A DNA stretch of 64,000 bases from the NCBI RefSeq assembly GCF_000411975.1, contig NZ_ASXG01000030.1, positions 1 to 64,000 of the forward strand, written 5' to 3'. Origin of the DNA: Amycolatopsis orientalis DSM 43388. GTDB taxonomy: Bacteria; Actinomycetota; Actinomycetes; Mycobacteriales; Pseudonocardiaceae. The position numbers and the translations under genes are program-made. Of this stretch, positions 20,511 to 28,199 are shown in pieces. The notes beneath the pieces are model-generated. The model was not told where the DNA came from. It saw only the letters and a list, made by a program, of their open reading frames with translations, and ran no database searches. Within the stretch, counting starts at the first letter, position 1. Every line of letters begins with the position of its first letter.

Positions 20511-21101
20511 GTGGCACATCGGCTCTTTCTTCTCCGGCACGGCCAGACCGAATGGTCGTCGAACGGCAGGCACACCGGGCGCACCGACATCCCGCTGACC
20601 CCGGCGGGCGAGGAACAGGCGCGCGCGGCGGGCGGCACCCTGCGGACCCTGCTCGGCGGACCCGGGCTGGTGCTGTCCAGCCCGCGCGGCCGCGCGCTGC
20701 GCACGGCGGAGCTCGCCGGCCTGCGCGTGGACGAGGTCACCGAAGACCTGGCCGAATGGGACTACGGCGACTACGAAGGCGTCACCACGCCGACGATCCG
20801 CGAGACGGTTCCGGACTGGACGGTGTGGACGCACCCGATCCCCGGCGGCGAAAGCGCGGAAGACGTGCAGGCGCGCGCGGACAAGGTACTCGACCGGGCC
20901 CGCCGCGAAATCGAGAACGGTGACGTCGTCCTGGTGGGACACGGGCATTTCAGCCGCGTGCTCGTCGCGCGCTGGCTCGGCCTGCCCGGCACCTCCGGTG
21001 TCCACTTCGGACTGGACCCGGCCGGTCTCGCGGTGCTCGGCGACGAGCGCGGCGAACCGCAGATCGAGCACCTGAACCTGCTGCCCGCGTTGGAGGGATG
21101 A
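20511..21101 (+). CDS. Histidine phosphatase family protein (phosphoglycerate mutase-like)
   Basis: 196 residues with the RHG motif LFLLRHGQTEWSSNGRHTG near the N-terminus (phospho-accepting His in RHG) and the second catalytic His in VVLVGHGHFSRVL. WDYGDYEG is also conserved. Family members include broad-specificity acid phosphatases and 2,3-bisphosphoglycerate-type enzymes. The short cofactor-independent length favours a phosphatase over a mutase. GTG start. The following GNAT gene begins two bases after its stop, so the two are cotranscribed. Confidence 0.92.
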   Translation: MAHRLFLLRHGQTEWSSNGRHTGRTDIPLTPAGEEQARAAGGTLRTLLGGPGLVLSSPRGRALRTAELAGLRVDEVTEDLAEWDYGDYEGVTTPTIRETVPDWTVWTHPIPGGESAEDVQARADKVLDRARREIENGDVVLVGHGHFSRVLVARWLGLPGTSGVHFGLDPAGLAVLGDERGEPQIEHLNLLPALEG

Positions 21102-21102
21102 A

Positions 21103-21585
21103 GTGACCGACCCCCGCGTACGGCGGATCCGGCCGGAAGACGTCGACGCCGTCGTGGAGCTCGTCTACGCGCTGGCCGAGTACGAACGTGCCCCGCAGGA
21201 ATGCCACCTGACCTCCGAGCAGCTGCACGGCGCGCTGTTCGGCGAGTCCCCGGCGCTGTTCGGCCACGTGGCCGAAGTGGACGGCGAGATCGCCGGATTC
21301 ACGTTGTGGTTCTTGAACTTCTCGACCTGGCGCGGCACGCACGGGATCTACCTGGAAGACCTGTACGTGCGCGAGGAACAGCGCGGTTCGGGTCTCGGCA
21401 AGGTGCTGCTGGCGACGCTCGCCGCGGAATGCGTGGAGAAGGGCTACCACCGGCTGGAGTGGTCGGTGCTGAACTGGAACCCGGCGGTCGGCTTCTACCG
21501 GGCACTGGGCGCGTTGCCGCAGGACGAATGGTCGGTGTACCGGCTGACTGACGAGCCGTTGAAGGTGCTGGCGAAAGAGGCGTGA
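21103..21585 (+). CDS. GNAT N-acetyltransferase, diamine acetyltransferase-like
   Basis: 160 residues. Motif A is LEDLYVREEQRGSGLGKVLLATLA, with RGSGLG as the acetyl-CoA loop, and motif B is LEWSVLNWNPAVGFYRALGA. The IYLEDLYV and W.VLNWN.AV.FY patterns are typical of spermidine/spermine or thialysine acetyltransferases (SAT family). GTG start, with GGAGG overlapping the end of the phosphatase gene. A polyamine or amino-acid substrate is likely but unproven. Confidence 0.9.
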   Translation: MTDPRVRRIRPEDVDAVVELVYALAEYERAPQECHLTSEQLHGALFGESPALFGHVAEVDGEIAGFTLWFLNFSTWRGTHGIYLEDLYVREEQRGSGLGKVLLATLAAECVEKGYHRLEWSVLNWNPAVGFYRALGALPQDEWSVYRLTDEPLKVLAKEA

Positions 21586-21793
21586 AGCCCCCGGCGGGCT
21601 CTGCTCCTCGGGCAGCCCGTCGACCAGATAGCGGCGCGTCGACGATCTGGTTCAGCGCGGATCCCGGTTCCGCCGGGCCGAGGTCGGCTCCGGTGCTCGC
21701 CGGGCCGCCGCAGGTGACGTCGGTGGCACACAGGCGGGCCGGTCCAGCGGTACCGACGGGATTCCCCTCGGCGGATCCGGTCGCGCAGTCCGC

Positions 21794-22276
21794 TCAGTCC
21801 TGTTCGCGCCGCTCCCGCTCGGCCCGCCGCCCCGCGAGCCCGCCGCGCTCGGCGGCTTCTTCCTCGGTCTCGTCGTCGTGCATTCCGAGCGCCCACGCCC
21901 GCGACGGACGCCGGAACAGCAGCACCAGCGCCGCCAGCCCGCACAACCCGATCGGCACGCCCCACAGCGGCTGCCCGGACGGCCCGAGCAGGTACCAGCC
22001 GACCCCGATCAGCAGCAGCGCCACGACGACGCCGGGCGAACGCGCCCACGTCTGCCCGAGCAGCAGGCCGACCGAGGCGGCCAGGAAGATCAGCGCCAGC
22101 ACGGCGTAGGTGCCGAACTCGGCCCACACGTTGTTGCCCGGGATCGGCGGCGTGCGCAGCCCGTGCACCAGCAGCACCACGCCGAAGACCAACAGGCCCA
22201 GCCCGGGCAGCCCGGTCAGGACGCCGGCGAGGCGGACCTCGAACGGGGCGGGCGGCGGGTTCTCGGGATGCGACAC
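21794..22276 (-). CDS. Small four-helix membrane protein, unknown function
   Basis: 160 residues from a GTG start (SHPENPPPAPFEVRLAG). Four hydrophobic segments span about 20-42, 52-75, 82-100 and 105-122. A charged cytoplasmic tail rich in Glu and Arg (HDDETEEEAAERG) follows. This resembles unnamed actinobacterial integral membrane proteins with no assigned role. It faces the lipid kinase gene across a 345-bp divergent gap, and its 3' end is separated from the GNAT gene by 208 bp with no clear gene. Confidence 0.75.
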   Translation of the reverse strand: MSHPENPPPAPFEVRLAGVLTGLPGLGLLVFGVVLLVHGLRTPPIPGNNVWAEFGTYAVLALIFLAASVGLLLGQTWARSPGVVVALLLIGVGWYLLGPSGQPLWGVPIGLCGLAALVLLFRRPSRAWALGMHDDETEEEAAERGGLAGRRAERERREQD

Positions 22277-22621
22277 GGGCGCGGCCCTTTCAGCTGCGGG
22301 GCGGGGAACTTGCCGGGGCACAGCCACCCGACCAGCGCGAGTCACCGTGCGTGAGCACTACCGATCGTATGCCACCCGGTCGGCCGTTTTCCGGGGCGGC
22401 GGCTCGCGGAGAAAATCGGATCAGTCGTCGATGAGCGGGCGGTCGGCCCGGGTGCACTTGTCACGACGCGCGGAGGTTTCGCCGTCTGCGAAGGAGGATC
22501 GCCCGCCACAGGGTTGCCACAGGTCACCGAGCCGGGACGGCGTGCGCAAGCGGCTGAGCTTCGCGTCACCATGTGGCGCTGAAGGTACGTCTGCCGGGCA
22601 GAAAGCACTTACCCTGCGGTA
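22277..22621. other. 345-bp divergent intergenic region
   Basis: It separates the membrane protein gene from the lipid kinase gene. Frames here look non-coding. It should contain both promoters; a weak TACCCT-like -10 lies about ten bases before the kinase GTG. Nothing else was recognised. Confidence 0.4.
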
Positions 22622-23548
22622 GTGCGCGCCATCCTCGTCGTGAACCCCCAGGCCACCTCGACCACCGCGGGTGGCCGGGACGTGCTGGCGCACGCGCTGG
22701 CCAGCCAGGTGAAGCTCGACGTCGTCGAAACCGACTACCGCGGGCACGCGCTCGCGGTGGCCCGTTCGGCGGCCCGCGACGGCTTCGACCTGGTCGTGGC
22801 GCACGGCGGCGACGGCACGGTCAACGAGGTCGTCAACGGGCTCCTCGCCGATTCCGCGGGCGCTCCCGGACGCTCCGGGTCCGTCCCGATGCTCGGCGTC
22901 GTGCCGGGCGGCTCGGCCAACGTGTTCGCCCGAGCGGTCGGCCTTCCCTCCGATCCGGTCGAGGCGACCCACCAATTGCTCACCGCGCTGGAAACCGAAC
23001 GGACCCGGCGGATCGGCCTCGGGCTGGCCGACGGGCACTGGTTCACCTTCAACGCGGGCCTCGGCTGGGACGCCGACGTCGTCGGCCGCGTCGCGAAACG
23101 GCGCGGCAAGCAAACCAGCGCGAGCCTCTATCTGCGCGCCGCGGTGCGCTCCTACTTCCGCCCGCCGCTCGGGCGGCCGACGCTGACCGTCCGGATCCCG
23201 GGCGAGGAACCGGCCGAGGCGGTGACGGCGTTCGTGTCCAACACCGATCCGTGGACGTACCTCGGGGAACGCCCGGTCCACCTCAACTCCGGCTGCTCGT
23301 TCGAGACCGGTTTGGGCCTGTTCGCGTTGAGCGGTCTGCGATTGCCCACCGTGTTCACGCATGTACGGCAAGCTCTCCTCACGGAGAGCGATCAGCACGG
23401 CCGCCGTCTGCTGCGCCGCGACGATGTGCCACTGATCCGCATCGACGCAGCTGAACCGGTCAACTTCCAGGTCGACGGGGACCTCGTCGGGCAGCGCACC
23501 CGGGTCGAGTTCCAGAGCGTCCCGGATGCACTCACCGTAGTCGGATGA
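22622..23548 (+). CDS. Diacylglycerol/sphingosine kinase family lipid kinase
   Basis: 308 residues. The nucleotide-binding motif VAHGGDGTVNEVVNGL (about residues 60-75) and the following LGVVPGGSANVFARAVGLP are the DAGK catalytic-domain signature shared by DagK, YegS and mycobacterial Rv2252. A beta-sandwich C-terminal domain ends in NFQVDGDLVGQRTRVEF. It would phosphorylate diacylglycerol or a related lipid at the membrane. GTG start. The gene stands upstream of whiB1 on the same strand, but a 271-bp gap separates them. Confidence 0.92.
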   Translation: MRAILVVNPQATSTTAGGRDVLAHALASQVKLDVVETDYRGHALAVARSAARDGFDLVVAHGGDGTVNEVVNGLLADSAGAPGRSGSVPMLGVVPGGSANVFARAVGLPSDPVEATHQLLTALETERTRRIGLGLADGHWFTFNAGLGWDADVVGRVAKRRGKQTSASLYLRAAVRSYFRPPLGRPTLTVRIPGEEPAEAVTAFVSNTDPWTYLGERPVHLNSGCSFETGLGLFALSGLRLPTVFTHVRQALLTESDQHGRRLLRRDDVPLIRIDAAEPVNFQVDGDLVGQRTRVEFQSVPDALTVVG

Positions 23549-23733
23549 CGAAACGGCCGCTGATCGCCCGCGGCAAAGTGCGTTCTGCCGCTCGGCGACG
23601 CAAACCCTCCGTTCACCGCACCGGCCTTCCGGCGAGCGGAGCTTTTCAGAACGAAACCGCAGGTCAGAGGCATAGCTCGGCCGGGTGAGCTGACTCACCG
23701 ATCTTCTCGAAACCCTTGTCGAACTCGGTGCTT

Positions 23734-23779
23734 CGTGAAAGCATTCACAAGCACCCAAAAACACGACCGCCACTACTGT
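23734..23779 (+). promoter_or_regulatory. CRP-like site and probable whiB1 promoter
   Basis: GTGA-AAGCAT-TCAC at 23735-23748 fits the cAMP-receptor-protein consensus (TGTGA-N6-TCACA) with one outer mismatch. TACTGT at 23774-23779 is a plausible -10. If so, the site is centred about 44 bp upstream of the start. In mycobacteria whiB1 is known to be controlled by a CRP homologue, which supports the reading. Confidence 0.55.
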
Positions 23780-23819
23780 GGCGCGGCCCTCCCGCGTCAC
23801 TGTGAAGGAGCTCACGAAC

Positions 23820-24074
23820 ATGGACTGGCGCCACGACGCGGCCTGCCGAGACGAGGACCCCGAGCTGTTCTTCCCGGTGGGAACCAGCGGTCCGGCTCTG
23901 CTGCAGGTCTCCGAGGCGAAGGCCGTGTGCCACCGCTGCCCCGCGGCTTCCGACTGCCTGGCCTGGGCTCTGGCCAGCGGCCAGGACGCCGGCGTCTGGG
24001 GCGGAATGAGCGAAGACGAGCGACGCGCGCTCAAGCGCCGCCGTACGCACATCGGCACGCGTACCACCGCCTGA
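23820..24074 (+). CDS. whiB1: WhiB1-type iron-sulfur transcriptional regulator
   Basis: 84 residues, exactly the length of mycobacterial WhiB1. The four cluster-binding cysteines are Cys9, Cys37, Cys40 and Cys46 (C-x27-C-x2-C-x5-C), followed by the GVWGG turn (about 58-62) and the basic DNA-contact tail ERRALKRRR. Family knowledge: it holds a nitric-oxide-sensitive 4Fe-4S cluster and binds the primary sigma factor to control essential genes. I chose the ATG at 23820 with GAAGGAG upstream. The upstream promoter has a CRP-like site, and a strong hairpin follows. Its position beside pdtaS matches Rv3219-Rv3220c. Confidence 0.96.
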   Translation: MDWRHDAACRDEDPELFFPVGTSGPALLQVSEAKAVCHRCPAASDCLAWALASGQDAGVWGGMSEDERRALKRRRTHIGTRTTA

Positions 24075-24263
24075 GTCTTTCGGACTCAGCTGCAGTACCC
24101 AGAACCAGCTGCACCACCTCGGACCGGACTTTCGCCCGGCGGGCATTCGCGTGCCCGTGCCGCACATGGCGACACATACCCGGTTCGAGCGTAACAACCG
24201 AGGTCGGCCACCCCGCATCCGGGTGCCGCCTCGCCCAGGACTATCCAAGTCCTCCCGCGGAAC

Positions 24264-24310
24264 GTTGAACGGGCCGGTACCACACGCTTCACTGGTACCG
24301 GCCCTTCAAC
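24264..24310. terminator. Strong bidirectional hairpin downstream of whiB1
   Basis: GGGCCGGTACCA (24271-24282) pairs perfectly with TGGTACCGGCCC (24293-24304). The stem extends through GTTGAA and TTCAAC with one bulged C, giving 18 base pairs. It lies between whiB1 and the converging pseudogene. Confidence 0.85.
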
Positions 24311-24335
24311 GCGTCTGGGGTCCACAGTGGACGCT

Positions 24336-24725
24336 TCAGGCTTCGAGCGCCCACCCGGCCCGCTCGGAAACTCCGGGAGCACCGGAAGCGCTCGCCGAAT
24401 CCGCGACAAGGCTGGTCTGGTCGTACCCCTGCTCGGCCGCAGCCCGCAGCGCGTGCGCGAGGACCACGCTGGCAAGTCTGCGGCGCGCCCCAATGGTCCA
24501 CATAGGACTGATTGCGGACCAGCCGGAAATCCTCGTCGAGATCCCGCGTCCAGTGTTCGAAGCGGAATCAGTCCGGACTCGCTGCCTCGCCGACGGCCTC
24601 CAGGGGATGTTCCATGCGCTGGAAGTACCGGACGGGCGGAAACCCTTGCCCGGCAAGAATTCTCTGGTTACGGCGATGTGCTCGGCCTTGTGGATGTCGA
24701 CGGCGAGCAGCCTGTCGCCGGTCTT
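24336..24725 (-). pseudogene. Decayed GNAT acetyltransferase gene
   Basis: Three GNAT-like pieces are split across frames. Near the 5' side one frame reads GFPPVRYFQRMEHPLE. After an in-frame TGA the same frame continues FRFEHWTRDLDEDFRLVRNQ and then SYVDHWG. Another frame then gives RRLASVVLAHALRAAAEQGY and ends SERAGWALEA with a stop at 24336. These match the start of the second GNAT domain (YVDHWG block) and its C-terminal helix and motif B. About 85 residues between them, including the acetyl-CoA loop, are missing. So the gene has a stop, a frameshift and an internal deletion. It lies just downstream of pdtaS on the same strand. Confidence 0.7.
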
Positions 24726-24726
24726 T

Positions 24727-26247
24727 CTAGAGCCGCCGGGACAACGGAATCCGCAGTGCCGCTTCGGTGCCCGGCACGCGGTTGCCCGCCTCGTCAGTCC
24801 GGACCTGGCGCAGCGAAAGCGAGCCGCGCAGCTCCGATTCGACGAGCGTCCGCACGATCTGCAACCCCAGGCCGTCGCTGCGTTCCAGCGAGAACCCGGA
24901 CGGCAGGCCCCGGCCGTTGTCTCGGATCAGGATGTCCAGCCACCGCGCCGACCGTTCCACGATCAGCTCGACCTTGCCCGGCCGTCCCTGCGGGAACGCG
25001 TGCTCGATCGCGTTCTGCACCAGTTCGGCGAGCACCATCACCAGCGGCGTCGCGATCTCGGCCACGACCACGCCGAACGAGCCCTTGCGCGTCATCCCGA
25101 CCTTCGATTCCGCGGTGGCGACCTCGCCGACCATCGGGAGCACGTTGTCGAGCAGCTTGTCCAGGTCCACGCGCTCGTCGACGGAAATCGACAGCGCCTC
25201 GTGCACCATCGCGATCGACGACACCCGCCGCACCGATTCGCCCAGCGCCAGCCGGGCCTCTTCGCTCGTGGTGCGCCGCGACTGCAACCGCAGCAGCGCG
25301 GCGACCGTCTGCAGGTTGTTCTTCACGCGGTGGTGGATCTCGCGGATCGTGGCGTCCTTCGACATCAGCGCGCGGTCGCGGCGCTTGACCTCGGTGACGT
25401 CGCGGACCAGCACCAACGCGCCCGCGGGCTGACCGGCCGGGCGCAGCGGCAGCGCCCGGAACAGCACCACCGCGCCGCGCTTCGAGTCGGCCTCGGTGCG
25501 CGTGGACGGCTTGCCGTCGAGGGCCTCGATGATCCGGTGCGACACCTCGGTGGCGTCGAACGGGTCGCGGATCAGCGACCGGGTGAGCGGGGCCAGCCGC
25601 TGTCCGACGAGGTCGGATTCGTGGCCCATCCGGTGGTAGGCGGACAGGCCGTTGGGGCTGGCGAAGACCACGGTGCCGGCCTGGTCGAGCCGGACGAGAC
25701 CGTCGCCGACGCGCGGGCTGGTGTGCGTGTCGGTCTGGTTCCCGCCCGCCGGCGGGAAGGTGCCGTCCACGATCATCTGGCACAGGTCGCCCGCGCTGCC
25801 GAGATACGCGATTTCCAGCGGGCTCGGCACGCGCGGCGCGGCCAGGTTGGTCTCGCGGCTCAGCACGGCGATCACCTCGCCGCCGAAGCTCACCGGCACC
25901 GCTTCGCGGCGCATCGGCAGGTCGCGGTACCAGTGCGGGTCTTCCTCGCGGCAGATCTTGACCTCGCGCATGGCCTTGGCCAGCTGCGGGTGCTCGTCCA
26001 CGGTGAACCGGGTACCGACGACGTCCTCGGGATGCGCGGTGGGCGCGGTCGTCGGCCGGGCGTGCGCGACGCACACGAAATCGCCGCCGTCGGGCTGAAG
26101 TTCGGCGGAAACCGGAACCCACAGCAGGAAGTCGGCGAACGAAAGGTCGGCCAGCAGCTGCCACTCGGCGACGACGGTCTGCAGGTGGTCGGCCGCTTCG
26201 CCGGGAAGGCCGGTGTTCTCGGCGAGCAGGTCGGAAAGGGTCGACAC
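24727..26247 (-). CDS. pdtaS: Sensor histidine kinase PdtaS
   Basis: 506 residues, soluble. The N-terminal GAF domain is about 1-150, a PAS domain about 180-290, and then the HisKA_2 dimerisation helix with the phosphorylated His in REIHHRVKNNLQTVAALL. The ATPase domain has the N-box ELVQNAIEHAF and the G-box IRDNGRGLP. This is the PdtaS architecture, whose partner PdtaR is an RNA-binding ANTAR response regulator encoded elsewhere. In mycobacteria it senses nitric oxide or copper and c-di-GMP. GTG start at 26247 chosen because sequence upstream in this frame is not protein-like. Its position next to whiB1 is conserved. Confidence 0.93.
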   Translation of the reverse strand: MSTLSDLLAENTGLPGEAADHLQTVVAEWQLLADLSFADFLLWVPVSAELQPDGGDFVCVAHARPTTAPTAHPEDVVGTRFTVDEHPQLAKAMREVKICREEDPHWYRDLPMRREAVPVSFGGEVIAVLSRETNLAAPRVPSPLEIAYLGSAGDLCQMIVDGTFPPAGGNQTDTHTSPRVGDGLVRLDQAGTVVFASPNGLSAYHRMGHESDLVGQRLAPLTRSLIRDPFDATEVSHRIIEALDGKPSTRTEADSKRGAVVLFRALPLRPAGQPAGALVLVRDVTEVKRRDRALMSKDATIREIHHRVKNNLQTVAALLRLQSRRTTSEEARLALGESVRRVSSIAMVHEALSISVDERVDLDKLLDNVLPMVGEVATAESKVGMTRKGSFGVVVAEIATPLVMVLAELVQNAIEHAFPQGRPGKVELIVERSARWLDILIRDNGRGLPSGFSLERSDGLGLQIVRTLVESELRGSLSLRQVRTDEAGNRVPGTEAALRIPLSRRL

Positions 26248-26441
26248 GGCTACCGGCCGCCCTCGAATGCGGTGGGTTCGTTCATGCCTGCGCACCTCCT
26301 GAAGTCCATCCAACCAGAGCGTAGGCGCGGGTGCCGCCGAGGAGCACGGAGGCCGCATGACACACTGGCACGGTTGACCCGTTCCCGGCCGGTGTGTCGA
26401 ACCCCGCCCCGGGACACTCAGCGGACACCCGAGGAGAGAAC

Positions 26442-26516
26442 ATGTCGAAGCGCGCCCGCAAGCGTCGCGACCGCAAGAAGAACGGCGCCAACCACGGCAA
26501 GAAGCCCAACGCCTGA
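26442..26516 (+). CDS. Ribosomal protein bL37, 24 residues
   Basis: A 24-codon gene with GAGGAGA eight bases before the ATG. The product is almost entirely Lys, Arg, Asn and His (it opens MSKRARKRRDRKK and ends HGKKPNA). This matches the actinobacterial large-subunit protein bL37 seen in mycobacterial ribosome structures, annotated elsewhere as AURKAIP1/COX24-domain protein. It binds rRNA in the 50S subunit. Its own terminator follows within 25 bases, so it is transcribed as a tiny monocistronic unit, divergent from pdtaS. It is too short for standard gene finders. Confidence 0.88.
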   Translation: MSKRARKRRDRKKNGANHGKKPNA

Positions 26517-26536
26517 GTCCGCGCCCGGACCTGACG

Positions 26537-26570
26537 CGGCCCCCGCACCGGATTCGGTACGGGGGCCGTT
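26537..26570. terminator. Hairpin between bL37 gene and rsrA
   Basis: CGGCCCCCGCACCG (26537-26550) pairs with CGGTACGGGGGCCG (26555-26568), one mismatch, four-base loop, then TT. It serves the bL37 gene and the converging sigH-rsrA operon. Confidence 0.8.
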
Positions 26571-26584
26571 GTCGTGCAGGGGGC

Positions 26585-26908
26585 TCAGTCGCTGGTGGTG
26601 CGCTGTTCCACGGTGATCTCGGTGCGCTCCATGGTGACGCCGCCCTGCGTGGCGACGGTCTGCCGGATGGAGGCGCGCAGCCTGCTCTTCAGCTCCGCCG
26701 GGGCGAGGTCGCCGCCGCATTTGCGGGCGAGCAAGGCCTTGATCTGCTCGTCGATGCCGTACTCCTCGAGGCACGGCGGGCAGTCCTCGATGTGCCTGCG
26801 CAGTTCCGCGTCCCGCTCCGGACTGCATTCGCGGTCCAGCAGCAGGTAGATCTCCGCGAGCGCGTCCTCGCAGGGCATCTTCTCCGCGGGCACGTCTTCC
26901 GAGCTCAT
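26585..26908 (-). CDS. rsrA: Zinc-binding anti-sigma factor RsrA/RshA
   Basis: 107 residues. The zinc anti-sigma (ZAS) motif is H-x3-C-x2-C (HIEDCPPC, about residues 39-46), and an additional N-terminal Cys in EKMPCEDAL is in the position of the fourth redox ligand. In the family, reduced zinc-bound RsrA holds SigH/SigR. Disulfide stress expels zinc and frees the sigma factor. The start overlaps the sigH stop (ATGA), ensuring coupled synthesis. The C-terminus is longer than minimal ZAS proteins and acidic. In mycobacteria the cognate protein is RshA. Confidence 0.93.
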   Translation of the reverse strand: MSSEDVPAEKMPCEDALAEIYLLLDRECSPERDAELRRHIEDCPPCLEEYGIDEQIKALLARKCGGDLAPAELKSRLRASIRQTVATQGGVTMERTEITVEQRTTSD

Positions 26909-27660
26909 CGTTTCGCCACCTCCTCGCGGTTCCCCCGGATGAAGCCGCGCTCGCGCGCGACGTCGGCCAGCAGGTCGCGCAGCTGGGCGCGGCCGCGGTG
27001 CAGCCTGGACATCACGGTGCCGATCGGAGTGTCCATGATCTCGGCGATCTCCTTGTACGCGAAGCCCTCGACGTCGGCGAGGTAGACCGCGAGCCGGAAC
27101 TCCTCGGGCAGCTTCTGCAAAGCGGCCTTGACGTCGGTGTCCGGGAGGTTGTCCATCGCCTCGACCTCGGCCGAGCGAAGGCCGCTCGAGGTGTGGCTTT
27201 CCGCCCGGGCGATCTGCCAGTCGCTGATCTCGTCCGTGGGCTGCTGCACCGGCTGCCGCTGACGCTTGCGATAGCCGTTGATGTAGGTGTTGGTGAGGAT
27301 GCGGTACATCCACGCCTTGAGGTTCGTGCCCGCCTTGAAGGACGCGAACGCCGCGTACGCCTTCAGGTAGGTTTCCTGGACCAGGTCCTCGGCGTCGGAC
27401 GGGTTGCGGGTCATCCGCATCGCGGCCGCGTATAGCTGGTCGAGCAGGGGCATCGCGTCGCGCTCGAAGCGCTCCGCGAGCTCCAGTTCGTCGGCCGCCG
27501 TCTCCGGCGCGGAGTTGGGGGTGCTCGGCAAACCGTTCCCTTCCCGTTCGGCGTCGATGCGCGTCTGCGCATACGGCAGCACCGAGTTTACGCGGGGGGT
27601 GGGAAAGCCGGTCCCGGGACGGCTCCTGCCGGTGCGGGGAATGGCGAGCGTCGTGGTCAC
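26905..27660 (-). CDS. sigH: ECF sigma factor SigH/SigR (thiol-oxidative stress)
   Basis: 251 residues from the GTG at 27660. Region 2 is [20 protein letters not shown] then [10 protein letters not shown], and region 4 includes [20 protein letters not shown], both nearly identical in pattern to mycobacterial SigH. It directs transcription of thioredoxin, mycothiol and protein-quality genes. The first 45 or so residues extend beyond the usual family start. A TTG at 27531 with an AAGGGAACGG site upstream would give a 208-residue protein nearer the standard length. The long form would begin almost at the 5' end of the SigH-type promoter transcript, reminiscent of the unstable SigR' isoform in Streptomyces. 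Confidence 0.93.
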   Translation of the reverse strand: MTTTLAIPRTGRSRPGTGFPTPRVNSVLPYAQTRIDAEREGNGLPSTPNSAPETAADELELAERFERDAMPLLDQLYAAAMRMTRNPSDAEDLVQETYLKAYAAFASFKAGTNLKAWMYRILTNTYINGYRKRQRQPVQQPTDEISDWQIARAESHTSSGLRSAEVEAMDNLPDTDVKAALQKLPEEFRLAVYLADVEGFAYKEIAEIMDTPIGTVMSRLHRGRAQLRDLLADVARERGFIRGNREEVAKR

Positions 27661-27669
27661 GATGTCTAC

Positions 27670-27695
27670 AACAGAGTGTGCCGACCAGGCATTCC
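27670..27695 (-). promoter_or_regulatory. SigH/SigR-type autoregulatory promoter
   Basis: On the minus strand GGAAT (27695-27691) is separated by exactly 18 bases from GTT (27672-27670). This is the GGAAT-N18-GTT consensus of SigR/SigH promoters. It directly precedes sigH, so the sigma factor should activate itself. Transcription would begin near 27663. Confidence 0.75.
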
Positions 27696-27719
27696 CGGCC
27701 GGTTCGTAGACTCGCTCGC

Positions 27720-28199
27720 ATGGCGGGCAAGGGCACACCGGCGACGGCGCTGCTGCAGAAGCAGAAAATCGCGCACACCGTGCACACCTACGACCACGAT
27801 CCGCGGGCCGAGTCGTTCGGGCTGGAGGCGGTGGAGGCGCTGGGCCTGGAGCCCGGGCGGGTGTTCAAGACGCTGGTGGCGGACGTCGACGGGAAGCTCG
27901 TCGTCGGCGTGGTGCCGGTCACCGGCCACCTGGACCTGAAAGCCCTCGCCGCGGCGGCGGGCGGCAAGAAGGCGAAAATGGCCGACCCGGCCGCCGCCCA
28001 GCGCGCCACCGGGTACGTGCTCGGCGGGATCTCTCCGCTCGGCCACCGCAGCCGGCTGCCCGTGGTGCTGGACAGCTCGGCGCTGAACTACCCGACGATG
28101 TACTGCTCCGGCGGCCGCCGCGGGCTCGAGGTGGAACTGGATCCGGCCGAGCTGGTCCGGCTGACCGGCGCGGTCGTGGCCGGGATCGCGGCGGGTTAA
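27720..28199 (+). CDS. ybaK: Cys-tRNA(Pro) deacylase (YbaK)
   Basis: 159 residues of the YbaK/ProX editing fold. [20 protein letters not shown] carries the essential Lys (Lys50), [13 protein letters not shown] is the substrate loop, and [13 protein letters not shown] is near the end. It hydrolyses Cys mischarged on tRNA(Pro), protecting translation fidelity. ATG at 27720 chosen; the upstream extension would cover the SigH-type promoter. It diverges from sigH, and mycobacteria carry ybaK-like genes at the same position. Its TAA interlocks with the stop of the opposing methyltransferase gene. Confidence 0.92.
   Translation: MAGKGTPATALLQKQKIAHTVHTYDHDPRAESFGLEAVEALGLEPGRVFKTLVADVDGKLVVGVVPVTGHLDLKALAAAAGGKKAKMADPAAAQRATGYVLGGISPLGHRSRLPVVLDSSALNYPTMYCSGGRRGLEVELDPAELVRLTGAVVAGIAAG

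Noticed and set aside
24151..26616. 821-residue plus-strand frame opposite pdtaS
   Set aside because: Antisense shadow of pdtaS, Arg/His-rich with no family resemblance.
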